64,000 bases of DNA from Leptospira interrogans (GCF_900156205.1 NZ_FTNA01000002.1:255668-319667); one strand, 5' to 3'; shown: positions 23,277 to 45,636, counted from the stretch's first letter. Program-made: numbers and translations. Notes: generated from the letters alone by a model not told the origin.

Positions 23277-23774
23277 TTAAGGTGCAGAAAACCAATTTGA
23301 AAAATTAGCTCTAAGTTTAGGATAATCTTTTTCCCGAATGCCGTATTGAATTTTAAGAAGAGTTCCGGACTGACTAAAAACAATCAAAGCAGGCTGACCT
23401 TCTACCTTATATTGGTTAATCAAAGTAAAATCGCGATCCACAAAAAACGGATAAGTCATTCCAAATTCTTTAGCTGCTTTTAAATGTTCTTCTTTGGAAA
23501 GTTCGGGCTCCGTATTGATTCCTAACAAAACCCCATTTTTGCCATTTAAGTCTTTAGAAAGTTTTTCCAAAACAGGAACCGCATCTTTACAAGGTTCACA
23601 CCAAGAAGCCCAAATATCTAAAAGCAAAACTTTTCCTTTATATTCTTTCAAAGAAACAGAATTTTTATCCAAATCGTAAAGAGAAAGCTGATAAAGGATC
23701 GATTCTTCCCTAGAAAGACTACAAGAAAATAGCAGAAAAAAAACGAATAGAAAAATTAAACGCAAATTCCACAT
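23277..23774 (-). CDS. TlpA-like thioredoxin-fold lipoprotein
   Basis: A 165-residue protein with signal peptide and lipobox LLFSC (Cys18), so probably membrane-anchored outside the cytoplasm. The redox site is WASWCEPC with Cys59 and Cys62, and VEGQPALIVF carries the cis-proline loop typical of thioredoxins. TlpA/ResA-type proteins reduce disulfides, for example during cytochrome c maturation. No cytochrome genes are adjacent. Its start codon lies inside CATG shared with the divergent gene at 23773. Confidence 0.88.
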   Translation of the reverse strand: MWNLRLIFLFVFFLLFSCSLSREESILYQLSLYDLDKNSVSLKEYKGKVLLLDIWASWCEPCKDAVPVLEKLSKDLNGKNGVLLGINTEPELSKEEHLKAAKEFGMTYPFFVDRDFTLINQYKVEGQPALIVFSQSGTLLKIQYGIREKDYPKLRANFSNWFSAP

Positions 23775-24297
23775 GATTTCATCTTATTCAAAAAAACGAA
23801 TAGAAAGTAAAAGGAAAAAATCTTTTCAGCAAAATCCATTCGCAAAAATTGGAATCATTCCAGTGAATCCTGTTTTTTACAATTACTTCTCGGGTCTTGA
23901 AGAATTCCTATCCTATCTCAAAAATGATCGATTTGTAGGCTCCGGAATCATTTCTATACCTGCACAAAAAGAACCTTATTTATCGGAAACGAATTGTAAA
24001 GCAAATTTAGAATGGAAAAGAGGAGAATTAATTGTCTTTCTAGAGGGAAAAAAAAATTCGAAATCTTTTTTGATTCCTTTGAATTCTACAGATACAAATG
24101 GAAAAAAAAGAAACAAGTTAGAGTTTCTTCCAGATTTTTTTCATTTTCAAAATGGGGAAGACGAATTCTCGGTAAGACTTCAACCTTTAGACTTGAAAAG
24201 AATCCATCTCCAAATCAATTCTAAGGTCGGTTTGGAATTTTCGGGTATATTGATCAGGCTTTCGGGTTGGAAAAAATGGTTCTTAAGTTTATCTTAA
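23773..24297 (+). CDS. hypothetical basic protein
   Basis: A 174-residue protein with a strongly basic N-terminus (SYSKKRIESKRKKSFQQN) followed by mixed alpha/beta sequence ending in SGWKKWFLSLS. No signal peptide, no recognised fold. The ATG at 23773 overlaps the ATG of the divergent TlpA gene by two bases, which leaves no room for a leader on either side. The true start may lie further in, although the next Met is far away, and the basic N-terminus could be an untranslated stretch. Confidence 0.5.
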   Translation: MISSYSKKRIESKRKKSFQQNPFAKIGIIPVNPVFYNYFSGLEEFLSYLKNDRFVGSGIISIPAQKEPYLSETNCKANLEWKRGELIVFLEGKKNSKSFLIPLNSTDTNGKKRNKLEFLPDFFHFQNGEDEFSVRLQPLDLKRIHLQINSKVGLEFSGILIRLSGWKKWFLSLS

Positions 24298-24521
24298 AAA
24301 CTTAAAATTGATTTCACAGGCTATACTTTTTTAAAATTTACTTTCAACTCAACCTTTATAAAAATAGTTGTTTCTGTTGTATCCTTATAACGACTGCAAA
24401 ACTTGATTAGACGACAATTTTTTTCAGGTTTTATTGAGGCTTCTTTTAAATTTTTTTTGGGAACTCTCATCCCATTCTACTTTACTCAAAAATATTAATC
24501 TCACTTGAGTTCGGAGTAAGG

Positions 24522-24683
24522 AATTCTCACGATTCATTTTTCTAAAAAAGTTGGATTTTACAGATCGATTCCTAAAATGTGGGAACTCCCATGAATCATG
24601 ATCTATAAATAAATTCTAAAATTGTAGGAACTCATACTTTTAGAAAAATTTTTTCTCATTTTCTTGCGTAGAACTCACGTTTA
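24522..24683 (+). repeat. ~160-bp repeat (GAACTCATAC family)
   Basis: From ATTCTCACGATTCATTT through CCTAAAATGTGGGAACTCCC to AAATTGTAGGAACTCATAC and TTTCTTGCGTAGAACTCACG. It aligns along its whole length with 47337-47507. An inverted, shorter relative lies near 1184-1300. Confidence 0.65.
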
Positions 24684-24904
24684 GATAGTTCTATCAATCT
24701 TTTACCTTGATTGATTCTTAGAAAATTAGTTTAAGTTTTTATTGTAAAACTCTATTTCAAAGCAAATATTTGACCCTTTTGCTTTTATAGCAAGTTAGTA
24801 GTATCTCAAAGTTAAACAATGGGAGTTCCTACACTCTTATTTTTACTATAAAGTAAACTTTTTAAAAACGAACTCTTGCACCAAACAGACATTTACTTAG
24901 TTTA

Positions 24905-25050
24905 GCCCAAAACCTCAAAGAATTTTACACGATCATTCTTTAGAAATTTTTAATCAAATACAGTAATTCCTACAAATCAAATCGTATTTGACAATTTGTA
25001 AACTTTCAAGTAGTTCTAAATGTCGTTAAATTTTCGTAGTAGTTCCCACA
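24905..25050 (+). repeat. ~150-bp repeat (CCCAAAACCT family)
   Basis: Begins CCCAAAACCTCAAAGAATTT and ends GTAGTAGTTCCCACA. It is very similar to 46631-46781 and 46824-46993, sharing ACACGATCATTCTTTAGAAA and AACTTTCAAGTAGTTCT. Confidence 0.7.
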
Positions 25051-25152
25051 TTTTTACATCTAATTTTCTGGTTTCTAAAGAAATAAAATATAGCAATTTC
25101 AAACATTCATTAAAGAAAATAAAAATTTTTGTTTTCAAATTTTAATTCAAGA

Positions 25153-26316
25153 TCAGTTTTTCTTTGATCTTAAAACTTCTTGAATTTGATCCGAAATCGT
25201 TTTCGCAGCGACACTTCGATAAAATTTCCGAATATCTACTTTTTTTCCAGGATACGGTTTTTTGGAGAAATCTAAAAGCGCAGAAGTCCAGAGATTTTCC
25301 TCTAACTTTAAATACCGAATTTTATCTCCTCCAATTTCTCTAAATACGGAAAGATCAGTTACAATTGCAGGTTTTTGAAGGCTTAAAGCTTCTAAAAGAG
25401 GAATCCCAAATCCTTCATACAAAGAAGAAAATAAGAATAAAGAACATTTCCGATACATATGAGCTAATTCCACGTTAGTTGGACTTTCAATCCAAACGAT
25501 TCCTGCTGACTTACTTTCCGGACTTTTCAAGGTTTCTATAAAGGTTGGATCTTCCCAACCTTCCTTACCTCCAATTACCCAGGAAAATTTTTGACTAGAT
25601 TTTACTTTTTTTGAATATTCAATATATGCACTATACAAAAATTTATAGTTTTTTCGAGGTTCTACAGTGGAAACCGAAAGGAAAAACTTTTTTGGCAATA
25701 AATCCACCCTTTCCCCCGGTTTTTCTTTAAACATATTTTTAAATTCTGAAAGTTCGATACCAGGATAAACAACTTCCATTTTTTCGAGTGGTATATGGAA
25801 GAATTCGGCAACCTCGTTTCGAGTAGATTCAGAAATCGGGAGCAATTTATCCGCTCGTTTGATAGAACGAGAAAGGTAAAACTTTTGCTGAATTCTAGCC
25901 AGAGTTCTCATTGTATCTGGAAAACGATACGCAACCAGATCGTTATATGTTAAAACAGTTGCGATCTTTTTGGAAAGAAAAGGAGGCAACACCTGCTGAG
26001 TTCCCCAAAATAGGTCTAGTTTGATTTTTCGAAGCTGAAGTGGAAGGGCAATAGCAAAGTAGAACCCTCCTTTTTTAGAAAAAAAACCTTCTCCTTTGAT
26101 AAAACGAATTCCGGGAAGATTTAGAAGATTAGAATAACTAGGATGTAAATCTTTATGAGAAAAAAGATAAAACTCAAAATTAGAATTCTTTCCTAAATCC
26201 AATAAAGCGCTATGAATCATTTTACCTACTCCGGAAACGGATGTGGAAAAAGGTCTTGCGTCTACACCAATTCTAATATTGGAAATTGTTTTTTTTGAAT
26301 ATTCTATTTTTCTCAT
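25153..26316 (-). CDS. glycosyltransferase, GT-B fold (GT4-like)
   Basis: Transfers a sugar from an activated donor, probably in surface polysaccharide or LPS assembly. It begins with NIRIGVDARPFSTSVSGVGKMI (acceptor side), then SVSTVEPRKNYKFLYSA and the donor-site block LFLFSSLYEGFGIPLLEALS with the E-x7-E pair. The frame is open back to 26517, but that would add 67 AT-rich residues and overlap cysQ by 104 bp. The ATG at 26316 starts just before the conserved domain and is preferred. It is last in the long recN-to-glycosyltransferase run. Confidence 0.85.
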   Translation of the reverse strand: MRKIEYSKKTISNIRIGVDARPFSTSVSGVGKMIHSALLDLGKNSNFEFYLFSHKDLHPSYSNLLNLPGIRFIKGEGFFSKKGGFYFAIALPLQLRKIKLDLFWGTQQVLPPFLSKKIATVLTYNDLVAYRFPDTMRTLARIQQKFYLSRSIKRADKLLPISESTRNEVAEFFHIPLEKMEVVYPGIELSEFKNMFKEKPGERVDLLPKKFFLSVSTVEPRKNYKFLYSAYIEYSKKVKSSQKFSWVIGGKEGWEDPTFIETLKSPESKSAGIVWIESPTNVELAHMYRKCSLFLFSSLYEGFGIPLLEALSLQKPAIVTDLSVFREIGGDKIRYLKLEENLWTSALLDFSKKPYPGKKVDIRKFYRSVAAKTISDQIQEVLRSKKN

Positions 26317-26413
26317 ATATAAAATCGATAAAAAAGGATTAACAAATTTCTTAAGGACACTTAAGAAAATAAATTCAAATGCCAAAAACAGGTCGAATTT
26401 AATACAAAATACA

Positions 26414-27259
26414 TTAATTCCAATCCCGTAAACCGGATTGAAAATACGATTTAGAATTTTCCCAAACCTGGGTAAGGGAACGAGTATGTCCTGCGATAAG
26501 CCCCTCTCCCTTTCCATTTAAAGTTTGAAATTTATAGGGTTCACCGGTTTTAATTTCTAGATCGGAGCCTCCCGAAGAATTTATAAGCGCAATTCCCGCA
26601 CAAATGTCCCAATCATTTTTTGGTTTTAAAGAAATGGAAAGAGCCGCTTTTCCCGCCGCCACCAAACCAAGTTTATACGCGATCGAGCCCATTGCCACAA
26701 ATTCCCAACCGAAAGGAATCATAGAAGAAGAAAAAAGACCTTCTTTTTCTTCGGTTCTGGAAATAAGAACTTTCTGAATAGGTTTAAAATCACTTAATAT
26801 TTTTGTAAAGTTCTGGAGTTTAACTGAAAAAAAATCAGGTATATTTTCCAACTTTTGATAAACTACTCCTAAATCCTCTGCTCCATAGATCAATTCTAAG
26901 GTAACCGGGTTAAAAACCACTCCTAAAACCGCTTTTCCAAGAATAGACAAACCGAGACTGATCGCAAACTCCGGATTTTTATGTATAAATTCCCTGGTTC
27001 CGTCAATTGGATCCAAAATCCAAACTGTTTGTAATTTGGAAACATCCTTCTTTTCAGAGTCCTCTTCGGAAAGAATTGGAATATTCAAAAAACGTAAACT
27101 TTCCGAAATATGAGAACTTGCTTTCAGATCTGCTTCGGTTACTGGATCGTTTTTTCCTTTATCCTTGACCTTAAAATCGGAATGATAAATTTCTAATACA
27201 ATTTTGCCAGCCTCTAGTACAGAATCTACGGCAGACTGAAGATATAGAATCGAATTCAA
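26414..27259 (-). CDS. cysQ: inositol-monophosphatase family phosphatase, CysQ-like
   Basis: A metal-dependent phosphatase, probably acting on 3'-phosphoadenosine 5'-phosphate. Metal-binding motifs are DPVTEADLKA, LSEEDSE, WILDPIDGTREF and NDWDICAGIALINSSGG, in the right order. Length 281 fits CysQ. Inositol phosphatase or fructose bisphosphatase activity cannot be excluded. It is 24 bp downstream of a small secreted protein gene. Confidence 0.82.
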   Translation of the reverse strand: MNSILYLQSAVDSVLEAGKIVLEIYHSDFKVKDKGKNDPVTEADLKASSHISESLRFLNIPILSEEDSEKKDVSKLQTVWILDPIDGTREFIHKNPEFAISLGLSILGKAVLGVVFNPVTLELIYGAEDLGVVYQKLENIPDFFSVKLQNFTKILSDFKPIQKVLISRTEEKEGLFSSSMIPFGWEFVAMGSIAYKLGLVAAGKAALSISLKPKNDWDICAGIALINSSGGSDLEIKTGEPYKFQTLNGKGEGLIAGHTRSLTQVWENSKSYFQSGLRDWN

Positions 27260-27283
27260 AAAAGAAAATACTCGAAATAAAAA

Positions 27284-27724
27284 TTACTTTCCACTCTTAC
27301 CATCTGGCGCCGAAGTATTTTCTTTATGAGGATCATCCAAATTTTCGGGACGAAGATAAAACACTTCGTTTTCTGGAGTTTGGAGATAAATCTCCGGGTC
27401 CATTTTAAAACTATAGAAAAATAGATACTTTTTAAATTTTACGTAAACTGTGTAAGTTCCCTTTTGCGGTTCGTAAAGCATTGTATCTGTATTTAAATCT
27501 TTGGTAATTTCTTTATATTCTAGATACCTGTGGTGAAGAGTATATTTTACTGCGGAAAGCAGGTTCTTTTCGAGAGTCGCTTTTTTCGCCGCGTCTGAAA
27601 GTTTTACGTTCTTATTGTACTCTTCTACCTTATTGAATTCCTCTACAACACCTTGCGATTTTCCGGCCTGAAGGCTAAAAAGTGCAAAGAAAAATAAAAG
27701 ACAAATTGCGAGTATTTTCTTCAT
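27284..27724 (-). CDS. hypothetical secreted protein
   Basis: A 146-residue protein with a typical signal peptide (ILAICLLFFFALFSLQAG; cleavage after LQA likely). The mature part is charged, with a beta segment GTYTVYVKFKKYLFFYSFKMDPE and an Asp/Lys-rich tail. No cysteine, so not a lipoprotein. Unknown function; periplasmic or exported. It lies between pcrA and cysQ in the same direction. Confidence 0.7.
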   Translation of the reverse strand: MKKILAICLLFFFALFSLQAGKSQGVVEEFNKVEEYNKNVKLSDAAKKATLEKNLLSAVKYTLHHRYLEYKEITKDLNTDTMLYEPQKGTYTVYVKFKKYLFFYSFKMDPEIYLQTPENEVFYLRPENLDDPHKENTSAPDGKSGK

Positions 27725-27786
27725 CTTGAGTTTCCTGTTTTTCGTTAATTATTATCGGATTTTAAAACGACAAACTTTCCACTTTC

Positions 27787-29985
<2,199 letters not shown>

Positions 29986-29988
29986 AGA

Positions 29989-32916
<2,928 letters not shown>

Positions 32917-32934
32917 AACCGCTTAAACCAGAAC

Positions 32935-33384
<450 letters not shown>

Positions 33385-33386
33385 AT

Positions 33387-33992
33387 TTATTTCATATATT
33401 TGAGAGCCTGACCGGAAAGATTTTCCATTTCAGCAATCGTGTCTTCTTTTTTCTTTTGAAAATAGTTATAAGCTACGTAAGCAGGAATCGCAATTGCAAG
33501 TCCCATTGCAGTAGTAATCAACGCCTCACTAATTCCAACTTCGGCCCCTCTAGTTCCAGAACCTTCTTCAAAAGAACGAATAATTCCAAGCACAGTTCCC
33601 AAAACTCCTAAAAGAGGAGAAATCGTAGCGATCGTGCCAAGTCCGGAAAGAAATCTTTCCATTTTTAAGATCTGTGCAAAACCAGCCGAAAGCATTTCTT
33701 CTTCGGCTGCTTCTAAATTTTTAAGGGAAGATTCAATACCTGCTTGAAGTACTAGAATAGAAGGTCCGCTCTTCATTCCTTTTAGAAAATCGATTGCGGT
33801 ATTCCAATTTCTTTGGCGAAACAATTCTTTCAAAGAACGCCAGTCTTCTTGAGAAACCGGTTTCCATTTGGAAAAATAAATCAACCTTTCTATGATAATT
33901 GTAAAACCGATGATAGAAACTAAAACGATAACAATCGGTACAGATTCTGGAGGAATTGCGGAAATTAGAGAATCAGATTTAGCTAGAAACAT
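33387..33992 (-). CDS. ExbB/TolQ/MotA family proton channel protein
   Basis: A 201-residue protein with three membrane segments: about 19-36 ([17 protein letters not shown]), about 115-140 ([22 protein letters not shown]) and about 155-178 ([22 protein letters not shown]). The last two carry the family's signature. It forms the motor stator with ExbD. TolQ and ExbB roles cannot be told apart. A 7-1-7 palindrome lies 23 bp upstream. Confidence 0.92.
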   Translation of the reverse strand: MFLAKSDSLISAIPPESVPIVIVLVSIIGFTIIIERLIYFSKWKPVSQEDWRSLKELFRQRNWNTAIDFLKGMKSGPSILVLQAGIESSLKNLEAAEEEMLSAGFAQILKMERFLSGLGTIATISPLLGVLGTVLGIIRSFEEGSGTRGAEVGISEALITTAMGLAIAIPAYVAYNYFQKKKEDTIAEMENLSGQALKYMK

Positions 33993-34015
33993 TTGAGTAA
34001 AATTCTCCTATAAGT

Positions 34016-34030
34016 AGAGTTTAAAACTCT
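34016..34030. promoter_or_regulatory. 7-1-7 palindrome before exbB
   Basis: AGAGTTTAAAACTCT, seven-base arms around a single base. It shares GAGTTTNAAACTC with the site before ptsI (18279-18293). Possibly an operator; chance is not excluded in AT-rich DNA. Confidence 0.35.
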
Positions 34031-34103
34031 CTTGTAGCTGCCAAACAGTTTTCTAATCCGCATACCTCCTTTTTACAGAGATTCTAAATCGAGAAATCTG
34101 CAA

Positions 34104-35810
<1,707 letters not shown>

Positions 35811-35850
35811 ACTTACCTCAAAATACTAAACAAATTATACCCTTTATTTA

Positions 35851-35863
35851 ATTGCTATACAAA
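35851..35863 (-). promoter_or_regulatory. possible LexA1-like box upstream of recN
   Basis: On the minus strand it reads TTTGTATAGCAAT, one base from the TTTGN5CAAA motif I recall as reported for Leptospira LexA1. It is 41 bp before the recN start. The adjacent AAATGATTGCAATCATTT (35861-35878) is a perfect 18-bp palindrome that could be an additional or alternative operator. Confidence 0.4.
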
Positions 35864-36005
35864 TGATTGCAATCATTTTTCTTAGAAAAAAATTTTTGTA
35901 TCTCTTTTAGAATGATTCACTTCACTCACTTTTGAAAATCCTTAAGTCTGATTTAGAAATCAACACTCACTTCTTTTGTCTTCCAAACTGAAAATAGAAT
36001 TTTTG

Positions 36006-36039
36006 AAGTAAGTTTATTTTTGCAAAAATAAACTTACTT
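36006..36039. promoter_or_regulatory. perfect 34-bp palindrome
   Basis: Seventeen bases (AAGTAAGTTTATTTTTG) are followed at once by their exact reverse complement, so all 34 bases are self-complementary. It could extrude as a cruciform, form a hairpin in RNA, or bind a large dimeric or tetrameric regulator. It lies 196 bp upstream of recN and 535 bp before the divergent gene. No T run follows beyond the arms, so it is a weak terminator candidate. Confidence 0.65.
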
Positions 36040-36474
36040 ACTATATCTTTAACCTCTAGAGATCAGAAGACTAGTCATAAAGTCTTATTCCGATAAATCT
36101 TAGAATCAATACATTTAACAATTTTTTCAAATAAGATCATTTTCTATAAAACGAAAATCTATAATAGTTTAGTTCCATAGCTTCATCTTGAGATAAATTC
36201 CGATTTTTTTTTGAGAAATATTTTAAAACTTACCGATTCAGAAATTAGAATTCTCAAAAGAAAAAAGATTCCCTTCTTATAAGATTCAATCCGATAAATC
36301 TTTAAAAGAAAATATGAAGAATTCAGAATACAAACTTTTCTGAAACTTTGAAAAAAATCGACCAACTATAGGTTATCAATTTGATACCTTAGATTTTTTA
36401 AAGAATGGAATTTTCAATTTCGTGTTTTAGAATTGAGAAAATTTTAGAATATTTATCTGATTTTTAGAATATCT

Positions 36475-36506
<32 letters not shown>

Positions 36507-36510
36507 ATAA

Positions 36511-36546
<36 letters not shown>

Positions 36547-36573
36547 ATTATAACTATGGGGATTTAAAGAAAT

Positions 36574-38072
<1,499 letters not shown>

Positions 38073-38119
38073 TTAAGATAAAATTGTAATAAAATAGTCC
38101 ATAATTTACTGAATTGAGA

Positions 38120-38136
38120 TTTAGTAGTTTACTAAA
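38120..38136. promoter_or_regulatory. 7-3-7 inverted repeat before the ArsR-type gene
   Basis: TTTAGTAGTTTACTAAA lies 78 bp before the regulator. A further half-site AATTTAGTA occurs at 38151-38159. ArsR/SmtB proteins bind such AT-rich dyads in their own promoters, so autoregulation is plausible but unproven. Confidence 0.35.
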
Positions 38137-38183
38137 ATTGAATAAACTTAATTTAGTATTTTTGTCTAAAAAGAGAAAGCATC

Positions 38184-38514
<331 letters not shown>

Positions 38515-38541
38515 TCTTTAAACGATTACTTTAAAAATTAA

Positions 38542-39522
38542 TTATGTACCCTCTTCTTCATCGAGGAGGGTTACATATTCACTGACTGCGTCCTTTAATT
38601 GAGTAAAACCTTCCGAATAACCGGTTTTTAAAAGTTTTGTGGTATCTGCACAAGTATAATATTGGTATTTTGATTTAAGAGTCTCTGGCATTTCAATATA
38701 TTCTATATTGATAGAAAGTTTTAAAGTATCAAAAATTGCGAATACTAGGTCGTTCCAGGTTTCTGCAATTCCTCTTCCTAAATTATAAATTCCGTTATGA
38801 TCGCCAAATGCCAAATAGGCGGTGATTTTTGCGGCATCTTTTGCGTATAAAAAATCTCTTTTTTGTTCTCCGTCTTTATATTCGGGTTTATACGATTTAA
38901 AAAGACGGATTTTACCTTCTTTTTTGATTTGTTCGTACCCCTTAAGAACTACACTTCTCATATCCCCCTTATGTCCTTCTCCATATCCAAATACATTGAA
39001 ATATTTGATTCCAGTAATTCGATTTAAAAACCCTCTTCTTTGAGCGTATAAATCAAACATATGTTTTGAATATCCGTACATATTTAAAGGTTTGAGTAAG
39101 TCAATGGGAGTTTTATCATCGTATCCATTGGCTCCGTCTCCATAGGTAGCGGCGGAAGAAGCATATACAAATCGAACTCCGTTTTTTAAAGATTCTTCGG
39201 CAAGAAGTTTTGTATATTCAAAGTTATTTTCCACTAAATAAGACGCATCCGTCTCTGTAGTAGAAGAACAGGCTCCCAAATGAAACAAAATATCATAATC
39301 TTTTAATAGAAAGTTTCGAGTTGTATGTTCTAAGAATGTTTTTTTTTCCAGATAATCTGAATATCTTTTTCCGACTAAATTTTTCCACTTGGAAGAAGTT
39401 CCCAAATGATCCACAACTAGAATATCATCGATTCCTAGTCTATTAAGTTCTTGAACTAGATTAGAACCGATAAGCCCCGCACCACCGGTAACGATACATT
39501 TCTTTTTTGCCATAGAATTCAA
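38542..39522 (-). CDS. hldD: ADP-L-glycero-D-manno-heptose 6-epimerase
   Basis: Produces the heptose donor for the inner core of LPS. It is an extended SDR with TGGAGLIGSN at the N-terminus, LGACSSTTETDASYL (the GACSSTTE block is diagnostic for HldD/RfaD), YGYSK (Tyr149, Lys153), KYFNVFGYGEGHKGDMRSV and KRDFLYAKDA. Length 326 is normal. It follows the UbiD-like gene by only five bases on the minus strand. Confidence 0.92.
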   Translation of the reverse strand: MNSMAKKKCIVTGGAGLIGSNLVQELNRLGIDDILVVDHLGTSSKWKNLVGKRYSDYLEKKTFLEHTTRNFLLKDYDILFHLGACSSTTETDASYLVENNFEYTKLLAEESLKNGVRFVYASSAATYGDGANGYDDKTPIDLLKPLNMYGYSKHMFDLYAQRRGFLNRITGIKYFNVFGYGEGHKGDMRSVVLKGYEQIKKEGKIRLFKSYKPEYKDGEQKRDFLYAKDAAKITAYLAFGDHNGIYNLGRGIAETWNDLVFAIFDTLKLSINIEYIEMPETLKSKYQYYTCADTTKLLKTGYSEGFTQLKDAVSEYVTLLDEEEGT

Positions 39523-39527
39523 ATCTA

Positions 39528-41281
<1,754 letters not shown>

Positions 41282-41285
<4 letters not shown>

Positions 41286-42409
41286 AATTTTCCCACCGGA
41301 AGTTCTGGTTGTTTTTTGTTTTTATTTCTGAGTTTAATTAGTTTACCGGAAATGGAAGAAGGAAATTCTTCTTTAAGTTCTGACTCTGGCACCCATTTAA
41401 ATTCTATGTGTTTATTTTTTTTCAGATTTTTTTCAACTTTAGAAATGTTTTTCTCATATAGGTCACAAAATTTCAATCTAATCCTGTGATTAGTAATCGA
41501 ATGTTTTGTTTGCAGAAAATTTGGAACGATTCTAGAATCTTCAAATAATTCCTCTATCCATTCGTCCTTTTCATAGGGATGTTTTCCTTCTAATCGAAAC
41601 GGCAAAGAATAGATCGTTTTAAAAAATCTTCGAGTTGTATATTTCACCAAAAGAACTTTATCTTCTGATTTCAAAAAAAGAAAATTGAGATCCAGATCTA
41701 TCCAATTCTCTACGGACTTAGAGGCAGGGATTTCTTTTTCTTTTCCTACAGATCTTGCTTCACAATGATTTTGTAATGGACAAGCAGAACAATTTGGAAT
41801 CGGAACACAAACGAGAGCTCCTAATTCCATTACAGCTTCGTTATGATCTCCTGGAGATTGTGGGGTTAAAAATTCTTTTGCTAGATCCGCAAGGGTTTGG
41901 TTAGTCGAAGTTAAGCTAGGGTCAGACTCAACCAAAAATAATCTAGATAAAACTCGTTTTACATTTCCGTCTAAAACTGCATGAGGTTTTCCATAGGCGA
42001 TCGACAAAACGGCAGAAGCAGTATAACTCCCTACTCCCGGAATTAAAAGTGCCTCTTCATAATTTTCAGGAAAACGACTTTGGTATTTTTCGACGAGAAG
42101 CCTAGCTCCTTTTTTTAAATTTTTAGCCCTAGAATAATATCCGAGTCCTTTCCAATATTTCATCACTTCTTCTTCTGAAGCTTCGCTCAATGAGTTCGGA
42201 TCTGGAAATCTTTTTAAAAAAGTTTCATAAATCGGAAGCATCGCAGTGACCCGAGTTTGCTGAAGCATAATCTCGCTCACCCAAATTCTATATGCGTTTT
42301 TATTAATTCTAAACGGTAGTTCTCTTTTGTTTTTATGAAACCAAGAAAGTAGATTTTTCCTAAGTTCCAAGATAAGTTTCGGATCGATTGAGTTCTTATT
42401 TAATTTCAC
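41282..42409 (-). CDS. mutY: A/G-specific adenine DNA glycosylase
   Basis: Removes adenine opposite 8-oxoguanine. It has [15 protein letters not shown], the helix-hairpin-helix [20 protein letters not shown] with catalytic Asp in [15 protein letters not shown], and an iron-sulfur loop [16 protein letters not shown]. The loop spacing is CX5CX2CX5C, one residue shorter than the usual CX6CX2CX5C. A Nudix-like C-terminal domain follows (about 230-360). Length 375 is typical. It overlaps the UbiD-like gene by four bases. Confidence 0.93.
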
Positions 42410-42491
42410 TGTAATTTGGTTTTAAAAAAGAATTGATTGGAACACTCAGTAAAAAAAATTGATCTTCAGAAAATCATAATTTAGTATTTTA

Positions 42492-43000
42492 TTAAGCATT
42501 AATTCTAAAATAAATTACATCTCCGTCTTGAACGATATATTCTTTTCCTTCGATTCGAAGTTTTCCTTCCTCTTTTACTTTTGTTTGGGTACCTGCTCTA
42601 TCTAAATCTTCGTAACTCATAACCTCCGCTCGGATAAAACCTTTTTCAAAATCTGAGTGAATTACAGAAGCCGCTTTTGGTCCTGTACTATTAAAGGGAG
42701 TCGTCCAAGCCCTGACTTCCATTTCACCCGCGGTAAAAAATGTAATCAAACCTAGAAGTTTATATGCAGTTTTGATCATACGATCTAAACCACTTTCGGT
42801 TTCTCCAATTTCTTTTAGAAATTCGAGTTGTTCGTTTCGATCTAAACCGGAAATTTCTTCTTCAAAACGACCACAAAGAATTACGAGCTCTGCGTTTTCT
42901 TCTTTTGCCATTTGTCTGATCTGATTTAGTAAAGGTGTATCTTTTTTGGCGGCGTCCTTATCAGCAATGTTCGCCACATACATAACTGGTTTTAACGTAA

Positions 43001-43004
<4 letters not shown>
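42492..43004 (-). CDS. ychF: YchF, C-terminal part (after frameshift)
   Basis: The remaining ~170 codons of YchF. It begins with [17 protein letters not shown], runs through the helical region and ends in the TGS domain ([37 protein letters not shown], then [18 protein letters not shown]). A TTG at 43004 overlaps the TGA of the first part as TTGA, so independent re-initiation is conceivable. No G-domain motifs are in this piece; alone it would not bind nucleotide. Confidence 0.8.
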
Positions 43005-43588
<584 letters not shown>

Positions 43589-43633
43589 GCGATCCAGATT
43601 TTCCGGAACAGGTTGAAGCGAAAAGTAAAATCG

Positions 43634-44887
<1,254 letters not shown>

Positions 44888-44893
44888 CCTACG

Positions 44894-45541
44894 TCAATCG
44901 ATTCCTACAGATTTCAATAAGGTTTGTTCAAATTTCAGATAATTTTTTTTCTCTTGTTCCTGAAAAATCGCATAACGTGTTTTATATTCAGGGTCTTCCT
45001 GATGGAGAGCATCTTTCATTTCTGAGAGATGGGATTCTTCTTCTTTCAGAATCGCTTTTAAACTGACCGGAATTCCACTCTCTTCCAAAATTTGATCGTA
45101 TTCTTGGTATAAAAAATCCGCTCTTTCTTCAACGAGGTGAGTCACATAAAGATAGGAAAGAAAGGATCGTTTTTTACCTTTCATACCGGATGAATTTAAA
45201 TTTTTTAAAACCATCCCGTCTAGTCTTTGAAAGTATAAAAATGCAGAAAAACCGCAGTGTAAGTTTTCTATTTGATAATCAGGACAAGTACCTGGAGAAA
45301 TTCTTTCACTCATTCTTTTGAAAAAATGGGCGTGTCTAGTCTCTTCAGATGCGTGTCTGAGAATCATCTCTCCTACTGCAAATCCACTTTGGGTAGCAAG
45401 AATTTTCCTAGAACCGATGTGTTCCAAAAAGGAAATGGTATTTAACCATCTGGAATGTATTTTCTGGTTTTGTATAATTTTTTTAAGAAAGAGACGAATA
45501 TTTTTTGTAGATACAGAAGGATTTGTTAAAACGACTGTCAT
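44894..45541 (-). CDS. ferritin-like di-iron protein
   Basis: A 215-residue helical protein with four metal-ligand-like blocks: FLEHIGSRK (about 39-47), [11 protein letters not shown] (about 63-73), [14 protein letters not shown] (about 135-148) and EEESHLSEM (about 167-175). The ExxH spacing in the second and fourth fits a four-helix di-iron site, as in ferritins and related oxygenases. No substrate is evident. It is divergent from the UbiA-like gene, with under 100 bp shared between the starts. Related to long-chain hydroxylases or MiaE-like folds only in outline. Confidence 0.7.
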   Translation of the reverse strand: MTVVLTNPSVSTKNIRLFLKKIIQNQKIHSRWLNTISFLEHIGSRKILATQSGFAVGEMILRHASEETRHAHFFKRMSERISPGTCPDYQIENLHCGFSAFLYFQRLDGMVLKNLNSSGMKGKKRSFLSYLYVTHLVEERADFLYQEYDQILEESGIPVSLKAILKEEESHLSEMKDALHQEDPEYKTRYAIFQEQEKKNYLKFEQTLLKSVGID

Positions 45542-45636
45542 AGACGTATCCTTTTTTAAAGGGCAGAAAAAATCATCGCTTTTTAGACTTTCTTTTCAAT
45601 TTTATGCAAGAAAAGAATTTTGGAATTTTAAAGGTC

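Larger units (their letters stand above)
24298..25152. other. 855-bp non-coding gap of repeats
   Basis: Contains two repeat copies listed separately (24522-24683 and 24905-25050) and scattered GTGGGAACT or reverse motifs near 24460, 24580, 24820 and 25040. No gene supported. Confidence 0.65.
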
